Position numbers and translations under genes: made by a program
From: Streptomyces netropsis
GTDB lineage: Bacteria > Actinomycetota > Actinomycetes > Streptomycetales > Streptomycetaceae
Assembly (NCBI RefSeq): GCF_014203545.1
Contig: NZ_JACHJG010000020.1
Location: 1-64,000, forward strand
Reading direction: 5' to 3'
Length of the DNA stretch: 64,000 nt
The notes under the pieces: model-generated
Told to the model about the DNA's origin: nothing
Database searches by the model: none
What the model saw: the letters and a program-made list of their open reading frames with translations, nothing else
Shown here: positions 52,679 to 61,436 of the stretch, piece after piece
Layout: every line of letters begins with the position of its first letter
How positions within the stretch are numbered: position 1 is the first letter of the stretch

Positions 52679-54145
52679 ATGGGTTCCTCCGCACATCGCC
52701 GACGAGTGAGCCGCAAGGCGAAGCTGGTCGGTGCCGGCATCGCCGTGACGCTGGCGACGGGCGCCGCGTTCACGCTCACCGGTACGGCCAGCGCCGCGTC
52801 CGTCGGCGCGACCTTCTCCCGGACCAACACCTGGACGGGCGGCTACACCGGGCAGTTCGTGGTCACCAATGACACGGCCGAAGAACAGTCTCACTGGACG
52901 TTGACGTTCGAGCTGCCTGAAGGCACGAAGATCACCTCGCTGTGGAACGGCAAGCACACGGTCAGCGGCCGGAGCGTCACCGTCGAACCGGAGAGCTGGA
53001 ACGGGACCATCGCCCCCGGCAAATCCGTGACCGTCGGATTCGTCGCGGCCGGGGACGGAACGGCCGGCTCCCCGGTCACCTGCCGGATCACCAACGGTAA
53101 GTGCTCGCCGGCCGACTCCCCCGGCCCGCAGCCCACCACCGCGCCGACGTCCGAAGCCACCTCCAAGCCGACGTCGAAGCCGACGTCCAAACCGACGTCC
53201 AAGCCGACGCAGCCGCAGCCGACCGCGAGTTCACCGGCTCCGGGTGGCAGGAGCACCGCCTTCTCCCCGTACGTCGACACCCTCCTCCACCCCGCGTACG
53301 ACCTCCTGGCCACGGCCAAGAAGACCGGCGTCAAGAACTTCAACCTTGCCTTCATCACCTCCGGCGGCGGTTGCACCCCCAAGTGGGGCGGTGTGAGCGA
53401 CATCGACAGCAACCCTGTGGCTCAGCAGATCGGTCCGCTGCGCCAGGCGGGCGGCGATGTGCGGGTCTCCTTCGGCGGCGCTGCCGGCTCCGAACTCGGC
53501 CTCGCCTGTTCCTCTGCCAACGAGCTCGCCACCGCGTACGGCAAGGTGGTGGACGCGTTCAAGCTCACCAAGGTCGACTTCGACGTCGAAGGGAGCGCAC
53601 TGCCTGATACGGTCGCCAACACCCGGCGTGCCCAGGCCATCGCCCTGCTCCAGAAGAAGCACCCCGGTCTCGACGTGTCCTTCACCCTGCCGGTGATGCC
53701 CACGGGCCTCACCCAGGACGGCGTCAACCTGGTGGAGAACGCCAAGAAGAACGGCGTGTCCATATCCACGGTCAACATCATGGCGATGGATTACGGATCG
53801 TCCTTCAACGGCGACATGGGGCAGTACGCCATCGACGCGGCCACCGCGACACAGGCACAGGTCAAGGGCGTGCTGGGACTGAGCGACAAGGCCGCGTGGA
53901 AGGCACTGGCGGTCACCCCGATGATCGGCGTCAACGACGTGGCCACCGAGATCTTCAAGGTCGACGACGCGGCCCAACTGGTGGCGTTCGGCCGGTCCAA
54001 GGGGATCGGCTGGCTGTCGATGTGGTCCGCCACGCGCGACAAGCAGTGCCCGGGCGGTGCTCAGAACTCCGCCTCCGCGACCTGCAGCTCGGTCCTGCAG
54101 GACGAGTTCGCCTTCACGAAGGCCTTTGCCGCCCTCCGGGGCTGA
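52679..54145 (+). CDS. Secreted chitinase, CBM2 plus GH18
   Basis: ATG 52679 (behind AGGCAGG; ATG 52661 is a weaker choice) encodes a 488-aa secreted enzyme. The signal peptide ends near TGTASAAS; a CBM2-type module follows (ATFSRTNTWTGGYTGQFVVT, HWTLTFELPEGTKITSLWNG, SWNGTIAPGKSVTVGF). The linker is a perfect KPTS repeat (SKPTSKPTSKPTSKPT). The GH18 barrel begins TAFSPYVDTLLHPAYDL; the catalytic segment VDFDVEG carries the acid Glu near residue 304 and MAMDYG is the later strand. It hydrolyses chitin beta-1,4 bonds outside the cell. It precedes an LPMO and follows a two-component system, an apparent chitin module. Confidence 0.92.
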   Translation: MGSSAHRRRVSRKAKLVGAGIAVTLATGAAFTLTGTASAASVGATFSRTNTWTGGYTGQFVVTNDTAEEQSHWTLTFELPEGTKITSLWNGKHTVSGRSVTVEPESWNGTIAPGKSVTVGFVAAGDGTAGSPVTCRITNGKCSPADSPGPQPTTAPTSEATSKPTSKPTSKPTSKPTQPQPTASSPAPGGRSTAFSPYVDTLLHPAYDLLATAKKTGVKNFNLAFITSGGGCTPKWGGVSDIDSNPVAQQIGPLRQAGGDVRVSFGGAAGSELGLACSSANELATAYGKVVDAFKLTKVDFDVEGSALPDTVANTRRAQAIALLQKKHPGLDVSFTLPVMPTGLTQDGVNLVENAKKNGVSISTVNIMAMDYGSSFNGDMGQYAIDAATATQAQVKGVLGLSDKAAWKALAVTPMIGVNDVATEIFKVDDAAQLVAFGRSKGIGWLSMWSATRDKQCPGGAQNSASATCSSVLQDEFAFTKAFAALRG

Positions 54146-54182
54146 CGCGCTTCCCTCTTCCCCCCACTCACCCCCCACACCG

Positions 54183-54225
54183 CCCCGCACGCACGGCACC
54201 CCCCACCTCGCGCCGGCGTGCGGGG
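54183..54225 (+). terminator. Hairpin after the chitinase
   Basis: CCCCGCACGC (54183-54192) pairs with GCGTGCGGGG (54216-54225), 10 bp with a 23-base loop. It can end chitinase transcripts before the LPMO gene. Confidence 0.65.
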
Positions 54226-54252
54226 CACCCCCTCACCCACAAGGAGACCCCC

Positions 54253-55242
54253 ATGCGCATGCGTCACCAGGCCGTACGGATATCCCTGGTCGGTATCGCA
54301 CCCCTCGCCCTCGCCGTGCTGACCGCCGGCCCGGCCGCGGCGCACGGCTCCATGACGGATCCCGTCAGCCGTGTGTCCGCCTGTTTCGCCGAGGGGCCGG
54401 AGCATCCGCGCTCGGCCGCCTGCAAGGCGATGGTCGCCGCCGGTGGCACCCAGCCGCTCTACGACTGGAACGAGGTCAACATCGGCGACGCCGCCGGGCG
54501 CCACCGCCAGATCATCCCGGACGGCAAGCTGTGCAGCGCCGGACGCGACAAGTACAAGGGCCTGGACCTGCCGCGCGCCGACTGGCCGGGGACGAAACTG
54601 GCTTCGGGAAAGCACACCTTCCACTACCGGGCGACGGCCCCGCACCGCGGCACGTTCGAGCTGTACATCACGAAGGCCGGTTACGACCCGAAGAAGCCGC
54701 TGAAGTGGGCGAACCTGGAAGCGAAGCCGTTCGCCAAGGTCACCGACCCCACGCTGAAGGACGGGAGCTACGTCTTCGACGGCACTGTCCCGAAGAGGTC
54801 CGGCCGTCACCTGATCTACAGCGTCTGGCAGCGCTCCGACAGCCCCGAGGCCTTCTACACCTGCTCCGACGTGGACTTCGGCAAGAAGGCGTCGACGACA
54901 AAGGCACTGGCACCAGCCGCGTCCGCTCCCAGCGACGAACAGATCACCGAGGGGGCCGGAAAGTCGACGGTCGACCACGGCGGGCACGGTGGTGACGGAC
55001 CCGGCGACGGCGGACACGGCGAAGGACTGCACGCCAAGAGCGGGCCCGCCGAGGGCGGACACGAGCCCCGCTCCGCGGCGAAGGCGGCCAACGCCCCATC
55101 CGCCCAAGGCGGGCGTCTCGCCGAGACGGGCGGTGACAGCCGAACGGCCGTACTGGCTGTCGGTGGCGCCGGGGTCCTGGCAGCCGGCTCCGCCACCCTG
55201 ATGCTGGCCATGCGACGACGCTCCGCCCGCAACCACGGCTGA
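54253..55242 (+). CDS. AA10 LPMO with sortase (LAETG) cell-wall anchor
   Basis: ATG 54253 follows AAGGAG. The signal peptide ends AGPAAA-HGSMTDPVSR, leaving His31 as N-terminus of the mature enzyme; His131 in TAPHRGTFELY completes the copper histidine brace of AA10 lytic polysaccharide monooxygenases, which oxidatively cleave chitin or cellulose. Residues about 235-255 are a His/Gly-rich linker (HGGHGGDGPGDGGHGEG). The C-terminus carries LAETGG (residues 289-294), a membrane helix (AVLAVGGAGVLAAGSATLML) and basic tail, the class E sortase signal of Streptomyces. The enzyme is therefore predicted to be covalently attached to peptidoglycan, which is uncommon for AA10. The cleavage product acts on chitin bound by the neighbouring chitinase. 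Confidence 0.92.
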   Translation: MRMRHQAVRISLVGIAPLALAVLTAGPAAAHGSMTDPVSRVSACFAEGPEHPRSAACKAMVAAGGTQPLYDWNEVNIGDAAGRHRQIIPDGKLCSAGRDKYKGLDLPRADWPGTKLASGKHTFHYRATAPHRGTFELYITKAGYDPKKPLKWANLEAKPFAKVTDPTLKDGSYVFDGTVPKRSGRHLIYSVWQRSDSPEAFYTCSDVDFGKKASTTKALAPAASAPSDEQITEGAGKSTVDHGGHGGDGPGDGGHGEGLHAKSGPAEGGHEPRSAAKAANAPSAQGGRLAETGGDSRTAVLAVGGAGVLAAGSATLMLAMRRRSARNHG

Positions 55243-55250
55243 CACCGTCC

Positions 55251-55316
55251 GGCGGCCTGCCCGGTGCCGGACCAACGCCCCCGCAACGGAGGGCACCTGG
55301 CACCGGGCAGGCCGCC
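55251..55316. terminator. Long hairpin terminator (18-bp stem)
   Basis: Bases 55251-55268 are perfectly complementary to 55299-55316 (arms begin GGCGGCCTGC and end GGCAGGCCGCC), with a 30-base loop. It follows the LPMO stop by 8 bases and faces the convergent acidic-protein gene at 55402. Confidence 0.88.
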
Positions 55317-55401
55317 CGTCAGGCCCTCGTGCCACGTCGACCGAGGCGACGCCGTCATGTCACCTGGCGGGCGCCGGGTGGACAACAGGTGGACAACGGG
55401 C

Positions 55402-55695
55402 TCAGCGGTAGTCGTCTTCGTTCAGCTCCACCACCCGGGCCTGCTCCGCCCGGTCACGCTCGTCGGCGGAGTCGGGATCGCCATCGGCAAGAAACGCATC
55501 GCACTGCGGAGCCGGGTAGGCGCGTTGTTCTGCCGAGTCGGCCGCCAGTACGTCGATGTCGGCAGCGCCCTCGACCTCGAAGGTGTCAGGGTCTGTCGGG
55601 TCTACGGGCACGGTCGCCTCCTGGCAGCTCAACTGTGTGATCTCGCCAGAGTGCATGTCCACCACAGCACCGACCGCAGCAGTCCGAGTCGCCAT
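55402..55695 (-). CDS. Small acidic hypothetical protein (97 aa)
   Basis: ATG 55695 starts a 97-aa protein beginning MATRTAAVGAVVDMHSGEIT and continuing QEATVPVDPTDPDTFEVEGA, then ADIDVLAADSAEQRAYPAPQ and ending RAEQARVVELNEDDYR. It is strongly acidic, has two Cys and no signal peptide or membrane helix. The ribosome site is weak. Its acid, Pro/Asp-rich composition differs from random high-GC frames. It is convergent with the LPMO gene and divergent from the cyclase-family gene. No family was recognised. Confidence 0.5.
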   Translation of the reverse strand: MATRTAAVGAVVDMHSGEITQLSCQEATVPVDPTDPDTFEVEGAADIDVLAADSAEQRAYPAPQCDAFLADGDPDSADERDRAEQARVVELNEDDYR

Positions 55696-55783
55696 TTCAC
55701 CCGTGCGGAGGAGATCATCGGATGGAGAGAACAGCCCGCCCTGCCGCCTCGCACAACAGCCCCCTCGGAGCGCTGAGCAGCAG

Positions 55784-56755
55784 ATGAGCAATCCCACCGA
55801 TGAACCGACACCGACTCCGCCGTCGGCCACCGTCCGTAACGGCCCGGTCGTCTCCCGTGAGGAGTTCGACGCGCTTTTCGCGACGGTCCGCACGTGGGGC
55901 CGATGGGCGCCCGCCGACCGTGGGGCCTGGAACCGGGTGACCGCGGACCACGTCCGGCGGGCCACCGCCCTGGTCCGGTCGGGGACCGTCGTCCCGATGG
56001 GGCGTCCGTGGGACACCGTCTCAGGCCCGGACAACGGCAAACCGGCGTTGCATTACATGTCCGATCTCGGTGACGTCGAGCCTCCCGAGCCCTCCACCCA
56101 CAAGGATTTCATCGGCGCCGACTACCACGGCAAAGGCGTCAGCCATCTGGACGCGCTGTCCCACATCGCCTACCGCGGGCGGCTCTACGACGGCGGTACG
56201 GCGCGGGAGCTCGTGGGCGCCGGTGGAGCCCGCTTCGGTGACGTCTCGGCGCTCGGCCCTCTGGTGACCAAGGGGGTGCTCCTCGACCTGCCCGCCGTTC
56301 TGGGGAACGCCTGGCTGGAGCCCGGACAGGCGGTGCGTGCCGCGGACGTCGTCGCCGCGGAGGCGGCGCTCGACGTGAACATCGGCGAGGGCGACGCGGT
56401 GCTGCTCCGGGTCGGCCGTTTCCGCCGCCGCCGGGAACTGGGCGCCTGGGACCTCGACGCGGCCGGCGCGGGCTTCCATGTGGACGCCATGCCCCTGCTG
56501 GCCGAACGCGGCATCGCCCTGCTCGGCAGCGACGGCGACAGCGATGTACGGCCCTCGCCGGTCGAGGGCCTGAATTCACCGGTCCACGCGCTCGCCGTCG
56601 CCGCGATGGGGGTACCGCTGCTGGACAACCTCGACCTCGAAGCGCTCTCCGTCGCCGCCGCCGAGACGGGGCGCTACGAGTTCCTACTCCTGGTAGCCCC
56701 CTTGAACATCCCCGGCGGTACGGGCTCGCCCGTCAATCCGATCGCGGTCCTGTGA
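55784..56755 (+). CDS. Cyclase-family hydrolase (kynurenine-formamidase-like)
   Basis: ATG 55784 encodes 323 aa. The cyclase/metal-dependent hydrolase signature appears as HGKGVSHLDALSH near residue 115 (family HxGTHxDxxxH; the Gly-Thr is replaced by Gly-Val-Ser), and later DGDSDVRPSPVEGLNSPVHA carries the conserved Glu/Asn-type metal ligands. A Trp/Arg-rich N-terminal segment (FATVRTWGRWAPADRGAWNR) and the C-terminal LLLVAPLNIPGGTGSPVNPI fit actinobacterial members. The family hydrolyses cyclic amides or formyl groups, for example formylkynurenine. The enzyme substrate is unknown. A stop lies about 150 bases before the phosphatase gene. Confidence 0.85.
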   Translation: MSNPTDEPTPTPPSATVRNGPVVSREEFDALFATVRTWGRWAPADRGAWNRVTADHVRRATALVRSGTVVPMGRPWDTVSGPDNGKPALHYMSDLGDVEPPEPSTHKDFIGADYHGKGVSHLDALSHIAYRGRLYDGGTARELVGAGGARFGDVSALGPLVTKGVLLDLPAVLGNAWLEPGQAVRAADVVAAEAALDVNIGEGDAVLLRVGRFRRRRELGAWDLDAAGAGFHVDAMPLLAERGIALLGSDGDSDVRPSPVEGLNSPVHALAVAAMGVPLLDNLDLEALSVAAAETGRYEFLLLVAPLNIPGGTGSPVNPIAVL

Positions 56756-56906
56756 CACCTGCGACTGCGTCACGGAGAGTGCCGACGTGCCACCCATGTG
56801 CGATCAGTGCCGTTATGTCGGCAAAGTTCTAAAATGGAACAACCGTGCAGCCGCTCCGACGCAGGGGTGGCCATGGCCGCACGCACCGACGAGGGAAGTG
56901 GTCCGG

Positions 56907-59786
56907 ATGGGGCTCGTGGCGGAGGACATCGGCCCCGCACTCGCCCGTGAGCAATTCCTCGACGGGGGGTCGGTGGAGGGCGCTGTGCGCAGCCCGATCC
57001 TGAGTTCGTGGCAGCGGTCCCGGTCACTGGGGCTCTCACCGGACGGATGCGAGCTTCCCTTCACCCAGGATCTCGATCTGGACGGCCGCCTCGTCCACGC
57101 GGCCACCCCCGTGCTGGACCGGCTGCGGGCCATGTTCAACGGCAAGAACATGAACGTGGCCCTCGCCGATGAGCGCGGGGCAGTGCTGCAACGCCGTTTC
57201 GGCGAACCCTCCATGGTCCGGCATCTGGCCGCGATCCAAAGCGTCCCGGGCTTCGTGTTCGCCGAGGAGTTCGGCGGGACCAACGGCATCGGGCTGGCGC
57301 TCGCGGAGAGGCGACTGATCAACATCTACGGCGCCGAGCACTTCGCCGAACGCTCCCAGTCCAACGCGTGTTCGGCGATTCCCGTCCGGGACCTGCTCAG
57401 CGGCCGCATCGAGGGAGTCCTCTGCTTCGGATATCCGCACACCGATGCGGATCCGGCGCTGGACCTCGTGATCCGTAAGGCTGCCGGCGTGATCGAGCGT
57501 CGGCTGCTGGAGCAGAGCTCCGTACGCGAGCGCGCCCTGCTGCAGGCGTACCTCGACGCCCGGGGCCTCGTGCCGGCCGGCGATGCGGCAGGCAACGGCC
57601 GGCTGGGCGAGCTGGGCGCGAGCGGGCTGGACTGGCGTGACCAGATGATCCTCAAGGAGAAGGCCACCGAGCTGATCTCCTCGGCCCAGCGCGCCGCCGT
57701 CGAAGTGTCCCTGCCCGGCGGCAGGCGGGTCACCTTGTTGAGCCGCCCGGTGACAAGCGCCTCCGGAGTGGAGGGCGTCGTCATCGAGGCGGTCCTCCCC
57801 TCGGGGCACGAACGCCTCGCCGTCTCCACCGAGACCGACGCGCCCTCCGGCCTCCTGACGCAGCAGGCCCTCACCCCCACCGTTCCGCCGCTCGGGCATC
57901 TTCCCGGCCTCGCACCCGGCCGGGAAGCCACGACGGCCCGCCCGCCGCGCGCCCCCGACGGCTCGGGCACGCCCGGGGTCGGAGAACGAACCGCCGACGG
58001 TGCGACCAGCGGACTGGTACTGGTCGGCGAGCCGGGAGTGGGGCAGTACGCCGTGGCGGCCCGCCGCCGCCTGGAGCTGCTGTCCGAGGCCAGCACCCGC
58101 ATCGGCACCACCTTGGACGTGAGCCGCACCGCCCGGGAACTCGCCGAGATGGCCGTCCCGCGCTTGGCCGACTACGTCACCATCGACCTTCCCGAGGCAG
58201 TGCTGCGCGGCGAGGAGCCGACCGACCCGGGCAAGGACCTCCACCGCACGGTGGTCCACGGCATCCGCGAGGACTGCCCCTTCTATCCCGCCGGCGAGCG
58301 GGTCGACCTCCAGCCGGTCACACCCCAGCTCCGCTGTCTGACCAACGGGGAGGCCGTACTGGAACCCGATCTGAGGTCCGCCTCGGGCTGGATCGCCCAG
58401 GATCCCGTGCGCGCCCGGCGCCTCCTCGACCACGACCTCCACTCCCTGATCACAGTCCCCCTCCTCGCCCGCGGCATCGTCCTGGGCATAGCGAGCTTCT
58501 ACCGCGCGCGGGACCCCGCCCCCTTCGGGGACGACGACCGTTCCCTGGCCCAGGAACTCGCCACACGCGCGGCCATCTGCATCGACAACGCCCGCCGCTA
58601 CACCCGCGAACACACCATGGTCCTCGCCCTGCAGCACAGTCTGCTGCCGCACGGCTTCCCCGAGCAGAACGCGGTAGAGGTCGCGCACCGCTACATGCCG
58701 GCCGAGTCCGGCGTCGGCGGGGACTGGTTCGACGTCATCCCCCTCTCCGGCACCCGTGTCGCCCTCGTCGTCGGAGACGTCGTCGGCCACGGGCTGCACG
58801 CCGCCGCCACCATGGGCCGACTGCGTACCGCCGCGCGCAACTTCGCCGAGCTGGACCTCCCTCCCGACGAAGTCCTCACCCACCTCGACAATCTCGTGGG
58901 GCGCCTGGACCGGGAGGAATGCGGCGAGGACCCCTCGAACGGCAACACCGGCATCATCGGCGCCACCTGCCTGTACGCCATCTACGACCCGACCTCGCAG
59001 CAGTGCACCATGGCCCGGGCCGGGCATCCCCCACCCGCGCTGGTCCGCCCGGACGGCACCGTCATCTTCCCGGAGCTGCCTGCCGGCCCGCCTCTGGGGC
59101 TGGGCGGCCTCCCCTTCGAAACCGCCGAATTCCACCTTCCCGAAGGCAGCCAGCTGGTCCTCTACACCGACGGGCTCATCGAGGACCGCGACCGTGACTT
59201 CGATACGGCCCTGGAGCAGCTACGCCGGGCCCTGGCGTCCCCGAACCGCCCGCCCGAGGAGACCTGCCAGGCAGTCGTCGAGGCCGTGGTACCCGACCAC
59301 CCCGCCGACGACATCGCCCTGCTCGTCGCCCGCACCCACACCCTGGACCCCCAGCGGATCGCCACCTGGGACCTGCCCGCCGACCCCGCCCTCGTCTCCA
59401 CCATCCGCGGCTCCGTCACCCGGCGGCTGACCGAATGGGGACTGGACGAGGTGGCCTTCGCCACCGAACTGCTGCTCAGTGAGCTGGTCACCAACGCCAT
59501 TCGTTACGGATCCGACCCCATTCAGGTGCGTCTGCTCTACGACCGCACGCTGACGTGCGAGGTCTCCGACACCAGCAGCACCGCCCCGCACCTGCGCCAC
59601 GCGGCCACGACCGACGAGGGCGGTCGCGGTCTGTTCCTCGTCGCGCAGCTCTCCCAGTCCTGGGGCACCCGCTACACCGCCGACGGCAAGGTCATCTGGG
59701 CCGAGTGCGCCCTGGAGGTGCCCGGAGGGAAGGCCGGACCCGCTGAGGTGTATTTCGACAACATCGACGACATTCCCGCAATCTGA
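56907..59786 (+). CDS. GAF/SpoIIE phosphatase with C-terminal HATPase
   Basis: The start ATG 56907, behind GAGGGAAG, gives a 959-aa protein. Residues 1-260 are an AcoR-type GAF sensor region (GKNMNVALADERGAVLQRRF, AEEFGGTNGIGLALAERRLI, NACSAIPVRDLLSGRIEGVL). A second GAF (about 415-580; IGTTLDVSRTARELAEMA, LLARGIVLGIASFYRARDP) precedes the SpoIIE phosphatase (HSLLPHGFPEQNAVEVAHRY, ESGVGGDWFDVIPLSGTRVA, DVVGHGLHAAATMGRLR, LVLYTDGLIEDRDRD). The last 130 residues are an anti-sigma HATPase (FATELLLSELVTNAIRYG, EGGRGLFLVAQLSQSWG). It should bind a ligand and control an anti-sigma network, possibly including its own kinase domain. It lies upstream of a sugar ABC transporter. Confidence 0.92.
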   Translation: MGLVAEDIGPALAREQFLDGGSVEGAVRSPILSSWQRSRSLGLSPDGCELPFTQDLDLDGRLVHAATPVLDRLRAMFNGKNMNVALADERGAVLQRRFGEPSMVRHLAAIQSVPGFVFAEEFGGTNGIGLALAERRLINIYGAEHFAERSQSNACSAIPVRDLLSGRIEGVLCFGYPHTDADPALDLVIRKAAGVIERRLLEQSSVRERALLQAYLDARGLVPAGDAAGNGRLGELGASGLDWRDQMILKEKATELISSAQRAAVEVSLPGGRRVTLLSRPVTSASGVEGVVIEAVLPSGHERLAVSTETDAPSGLLTQQALTPTVPPLGHLPGLAPGREATTARPPRAPDGSGTPGVGERTADGATSGLVLVGEPGVGQYAVAARRRLELLSEASTRIGTTLDVSRTARELAEMAVPRLADYVTIDLPEAVLRGEEPTDPGKDLHRTVVHGIREDCPFYPAGERVDLQPVTPQLRCLTNGEAVLEPDLRSASGWIAQDPVRARRLLDHDLHSLITVPLLARGIVLGIASFYRARDPAPFGDDDRSLAQELATRAAICIDNARRYTREHTMVLALQHSLLPHGFPEQNAVEVAHRYMPAESGVGGDWFDVIPLSGTRVALVVGDVVGHGLHAAATMGRLRTAARNFAELDLPPDEVLTHLDNLVGRLDREECGEDPSNGNTGIIGATCLYAIYDPTSQQCTMARAGHPPPALVRPDGTVIFPELPAGPPLGLGGLPFETAEFHLPEGSQLVLYTDGLIEDRDRDFDTALEQLRRALASPNRPPEETCQAVVEAVVPDHPADDIALLVARTHTLDPQRIATWDLPADPALVSTIRGSVTRRLTEWGLDEVAFATELLLSELVTNAIRYGSDPIQVRLLYDRTLTCEVSDTSSTAPHLRHAATTDEGGRGLFLVAQLSQSWGTRYTADGKVIWAECALEVPGGKAGPAEVYFDNIDDIPAI

Positions 59787-59897
59787 CGGCCCATCCGGCA
59801 TCGAAGCCGGAAGGGGTCATGATATGACGGACATGCGGTAGATGATCCTGACAGGTCCTGCGGGAAGAACCGAAGAGGCAGACTCCCGGAGGAGTCC

Positions 59898-61436
59898 GTG
59901 CACGACGCTCCTGACATCAATCCCCTCCCGGGCCGTGACCCGAAGCCTCTCGTCCGCATACGCGGTCTCAGCAAGCGGTTCGGGGGCACGCTCGCCCTGG
60001 ACACGGTCGACCTCGACATCGGATCCGGCAGCATCCTGGCCCTGCTCGGTCCCAACGGCGCCGGAAAGTCCACCCTCATCAAGGTGCTCGCGGGCGTGCA
60101 CCACGCGGACGAGGGCGAGGTGACCGTCGCCGGGCATCCACTTGGTACCGAGGCGGCCTCCCACGCCATGTCCTTCATCCACCAGGACCTGGGACTGGTC
60201 GGGTGGATGACGGTCGCCGAGAACATCGCCCTGGGCACCGGATATCCGCGCCGGGCGGGGCTGGTGTCGTGGCGGCGGACCCGTCGGCAATGCGCCGAGG
60301 CCCTGGGCATCGTCGCCGTGCACCTCGACCCGGACGCCGTCGTCGCGGACCTCACACGGGCCGAGCGCTCCCTGGTGGCCATCGCCCGCGCGCTGTGCAC
60401 GCGGGCCGAGCTCATCGTCCTGGACGAGCCGACCGCGAGCCTCCCGGCGGCGGACTGCGTCCGGCTCTTCGACGTCCTGCACACCCTGCGCGACCACGGC
60501 CATGCCATCGTCTTCGTCACCCACCGGCTCGACGAGGTGTACAAGGTCGCGGACACCTTCGCCGTCCTGCGCGACGGCCGCCTCATCAGCCACGGCCCGC
60601 TCGCCGACCACGGCCCTGCCCGGCTGGTGCACGACATCGTGGGGTACGAACCGGGCGGCTACCGGCTCGCCGCCCCCACCACGGGACCCGCCGTCCTGAG
60701 CCTCGAGCGCGTACGGACCGAGCACACGGGACCGGTCAGCCTGCACCTGCGCGCCGGTGAGGTCCTCGGCATGGTGGGCCTCACCGGCGCCGGGCACATG
60801 GAACTGGGCCGCTCCCTCGCCGGCACCCGGCCGATCATCGAGGGGCGGGCCCTGCTCGACGGCCGGCCGTACCGGCCGGGCACGGTCGCCGCCGCTGTCG
60901 ACGCCGGCATCGGCTTCGTGACCAGCAACCGTCAGGAAGAGGGATGTGCCCCCGAACTGACCGTGCGGGAGAACTTCCTGGCCAACCCCAGGGCAGGGGG
61001 GCCGCCGGGCAAGCGCTGGATCAGCCCCGGGCGCGAGCGCGCCGAGGCCACCGCCCTGATCGAGCGGTTCTCGGTGCATCCCCGGGACAGCGAGGCCCCG
61101 ATCGCCACCCTGTCCGGAGGAAACCAGCAGAAGGTCATGATCGGCCGGTGGCTCGGGCTGAGCCGAAAGCTGCTGATCCTTGAGGAACCGACCGCCGGAG
61201 TGGACGTCGGCGCCAAGGCCGCGATCTACGGCCTGCTCCAGAACGCGCTGGCCGACGGCCTCGCCGTGCTACTCATCTCCACCGACTTCGAGGAGGTCGC
61301 AGACGTGTGCCATCGAGCCCTGGTGTTCGTCCGCGGGACCGTGACAGTGGAGCTGAGCGGCGACGCCCTCACCGTCACCGCACTGGCCGGCGCCGCCTCG
61401 AACATGGACGCCCTCACCGGGACGCCGAGGCGGTGA
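59898..61436 (+). CDS. Sugar ABC transporter ATPase, double domain (RbsA type)
   Basis: GTG 59898 follows GGAGGAG. The 512-aa protein contains two ABC domains: first GPNGAGKSTLIKVLAGVHHA and VADLTRAERSLVAIARAL (signature LTRAE, degenerate); second with GMVGLTGAGHMELGRSLAG (degenerate Walker A, as usual), TLSGGNQQKVMIGRWL and LILEEPTAGVDVGAKAAIYG. This is the RbsA/XylG/MglA organisation. It energises import of a pentose- or hexose-type sugar with the permease and binding protein that follow. Its stop overlaps the permease start (GTGA). Confidence 0.93.
   Translation: MHDAPDINPLPGRDPKPLVRIRGLSKRFGGTLALDTVDLDIGSGSILALLGPNGAGKSTLIKVLAGVHHADEGEVTVAGHPLGTEAASHAMSFIHQDLGLVGWMTVAENIALGTGYPRRAGLVSWRRTRRQCAEALGIVAVHLDPDAVVADLTRAERSLVAIARALCTRAELIVLDEPTASLPAADCVRLFDVLHTLRDHGHAIVFVTHRLDEVYKVADTFAVLRDGRLISHGPLADHGPARLVHDIVGYEPGGYRLAAPTTGPAVLSLERVRTEHTGPVSLHLRAGEVLGMVGLTGAGHMELGRSLAGTRPIIEGRALLDGRPYRPGTVAAAVDAGIGFVTSNRQEEGCAPELTVRENFLANPRAGGPPGKRWISPGRERAEATALIERFSVHPRDSEAPIATLSGGNQQKVMIGRWLGLSRKLLILEEPTAGVDVGAKAAIYGLLQNALADGLAVLLISTDFEEVADVCHRALVFVRGTVTVELSGDALTVTALAGAASNMDALTGTPRR

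Noticed and set aside
52540..52680. Possible DasR (GlcNAc regulator) site before the chitinase, from GATTGGTCCGATTC
   Set aside because: It lacks the symmetric GGTCTAGACC-type centre; matches are too poor to call.
57036..59135. Minus-strand frame antisense to the SpoIIE/GAF protein
   Set aside because: Shadow frame; the plus-strand gene carries continuous GAF, SpoIIE and HATPase motifs.
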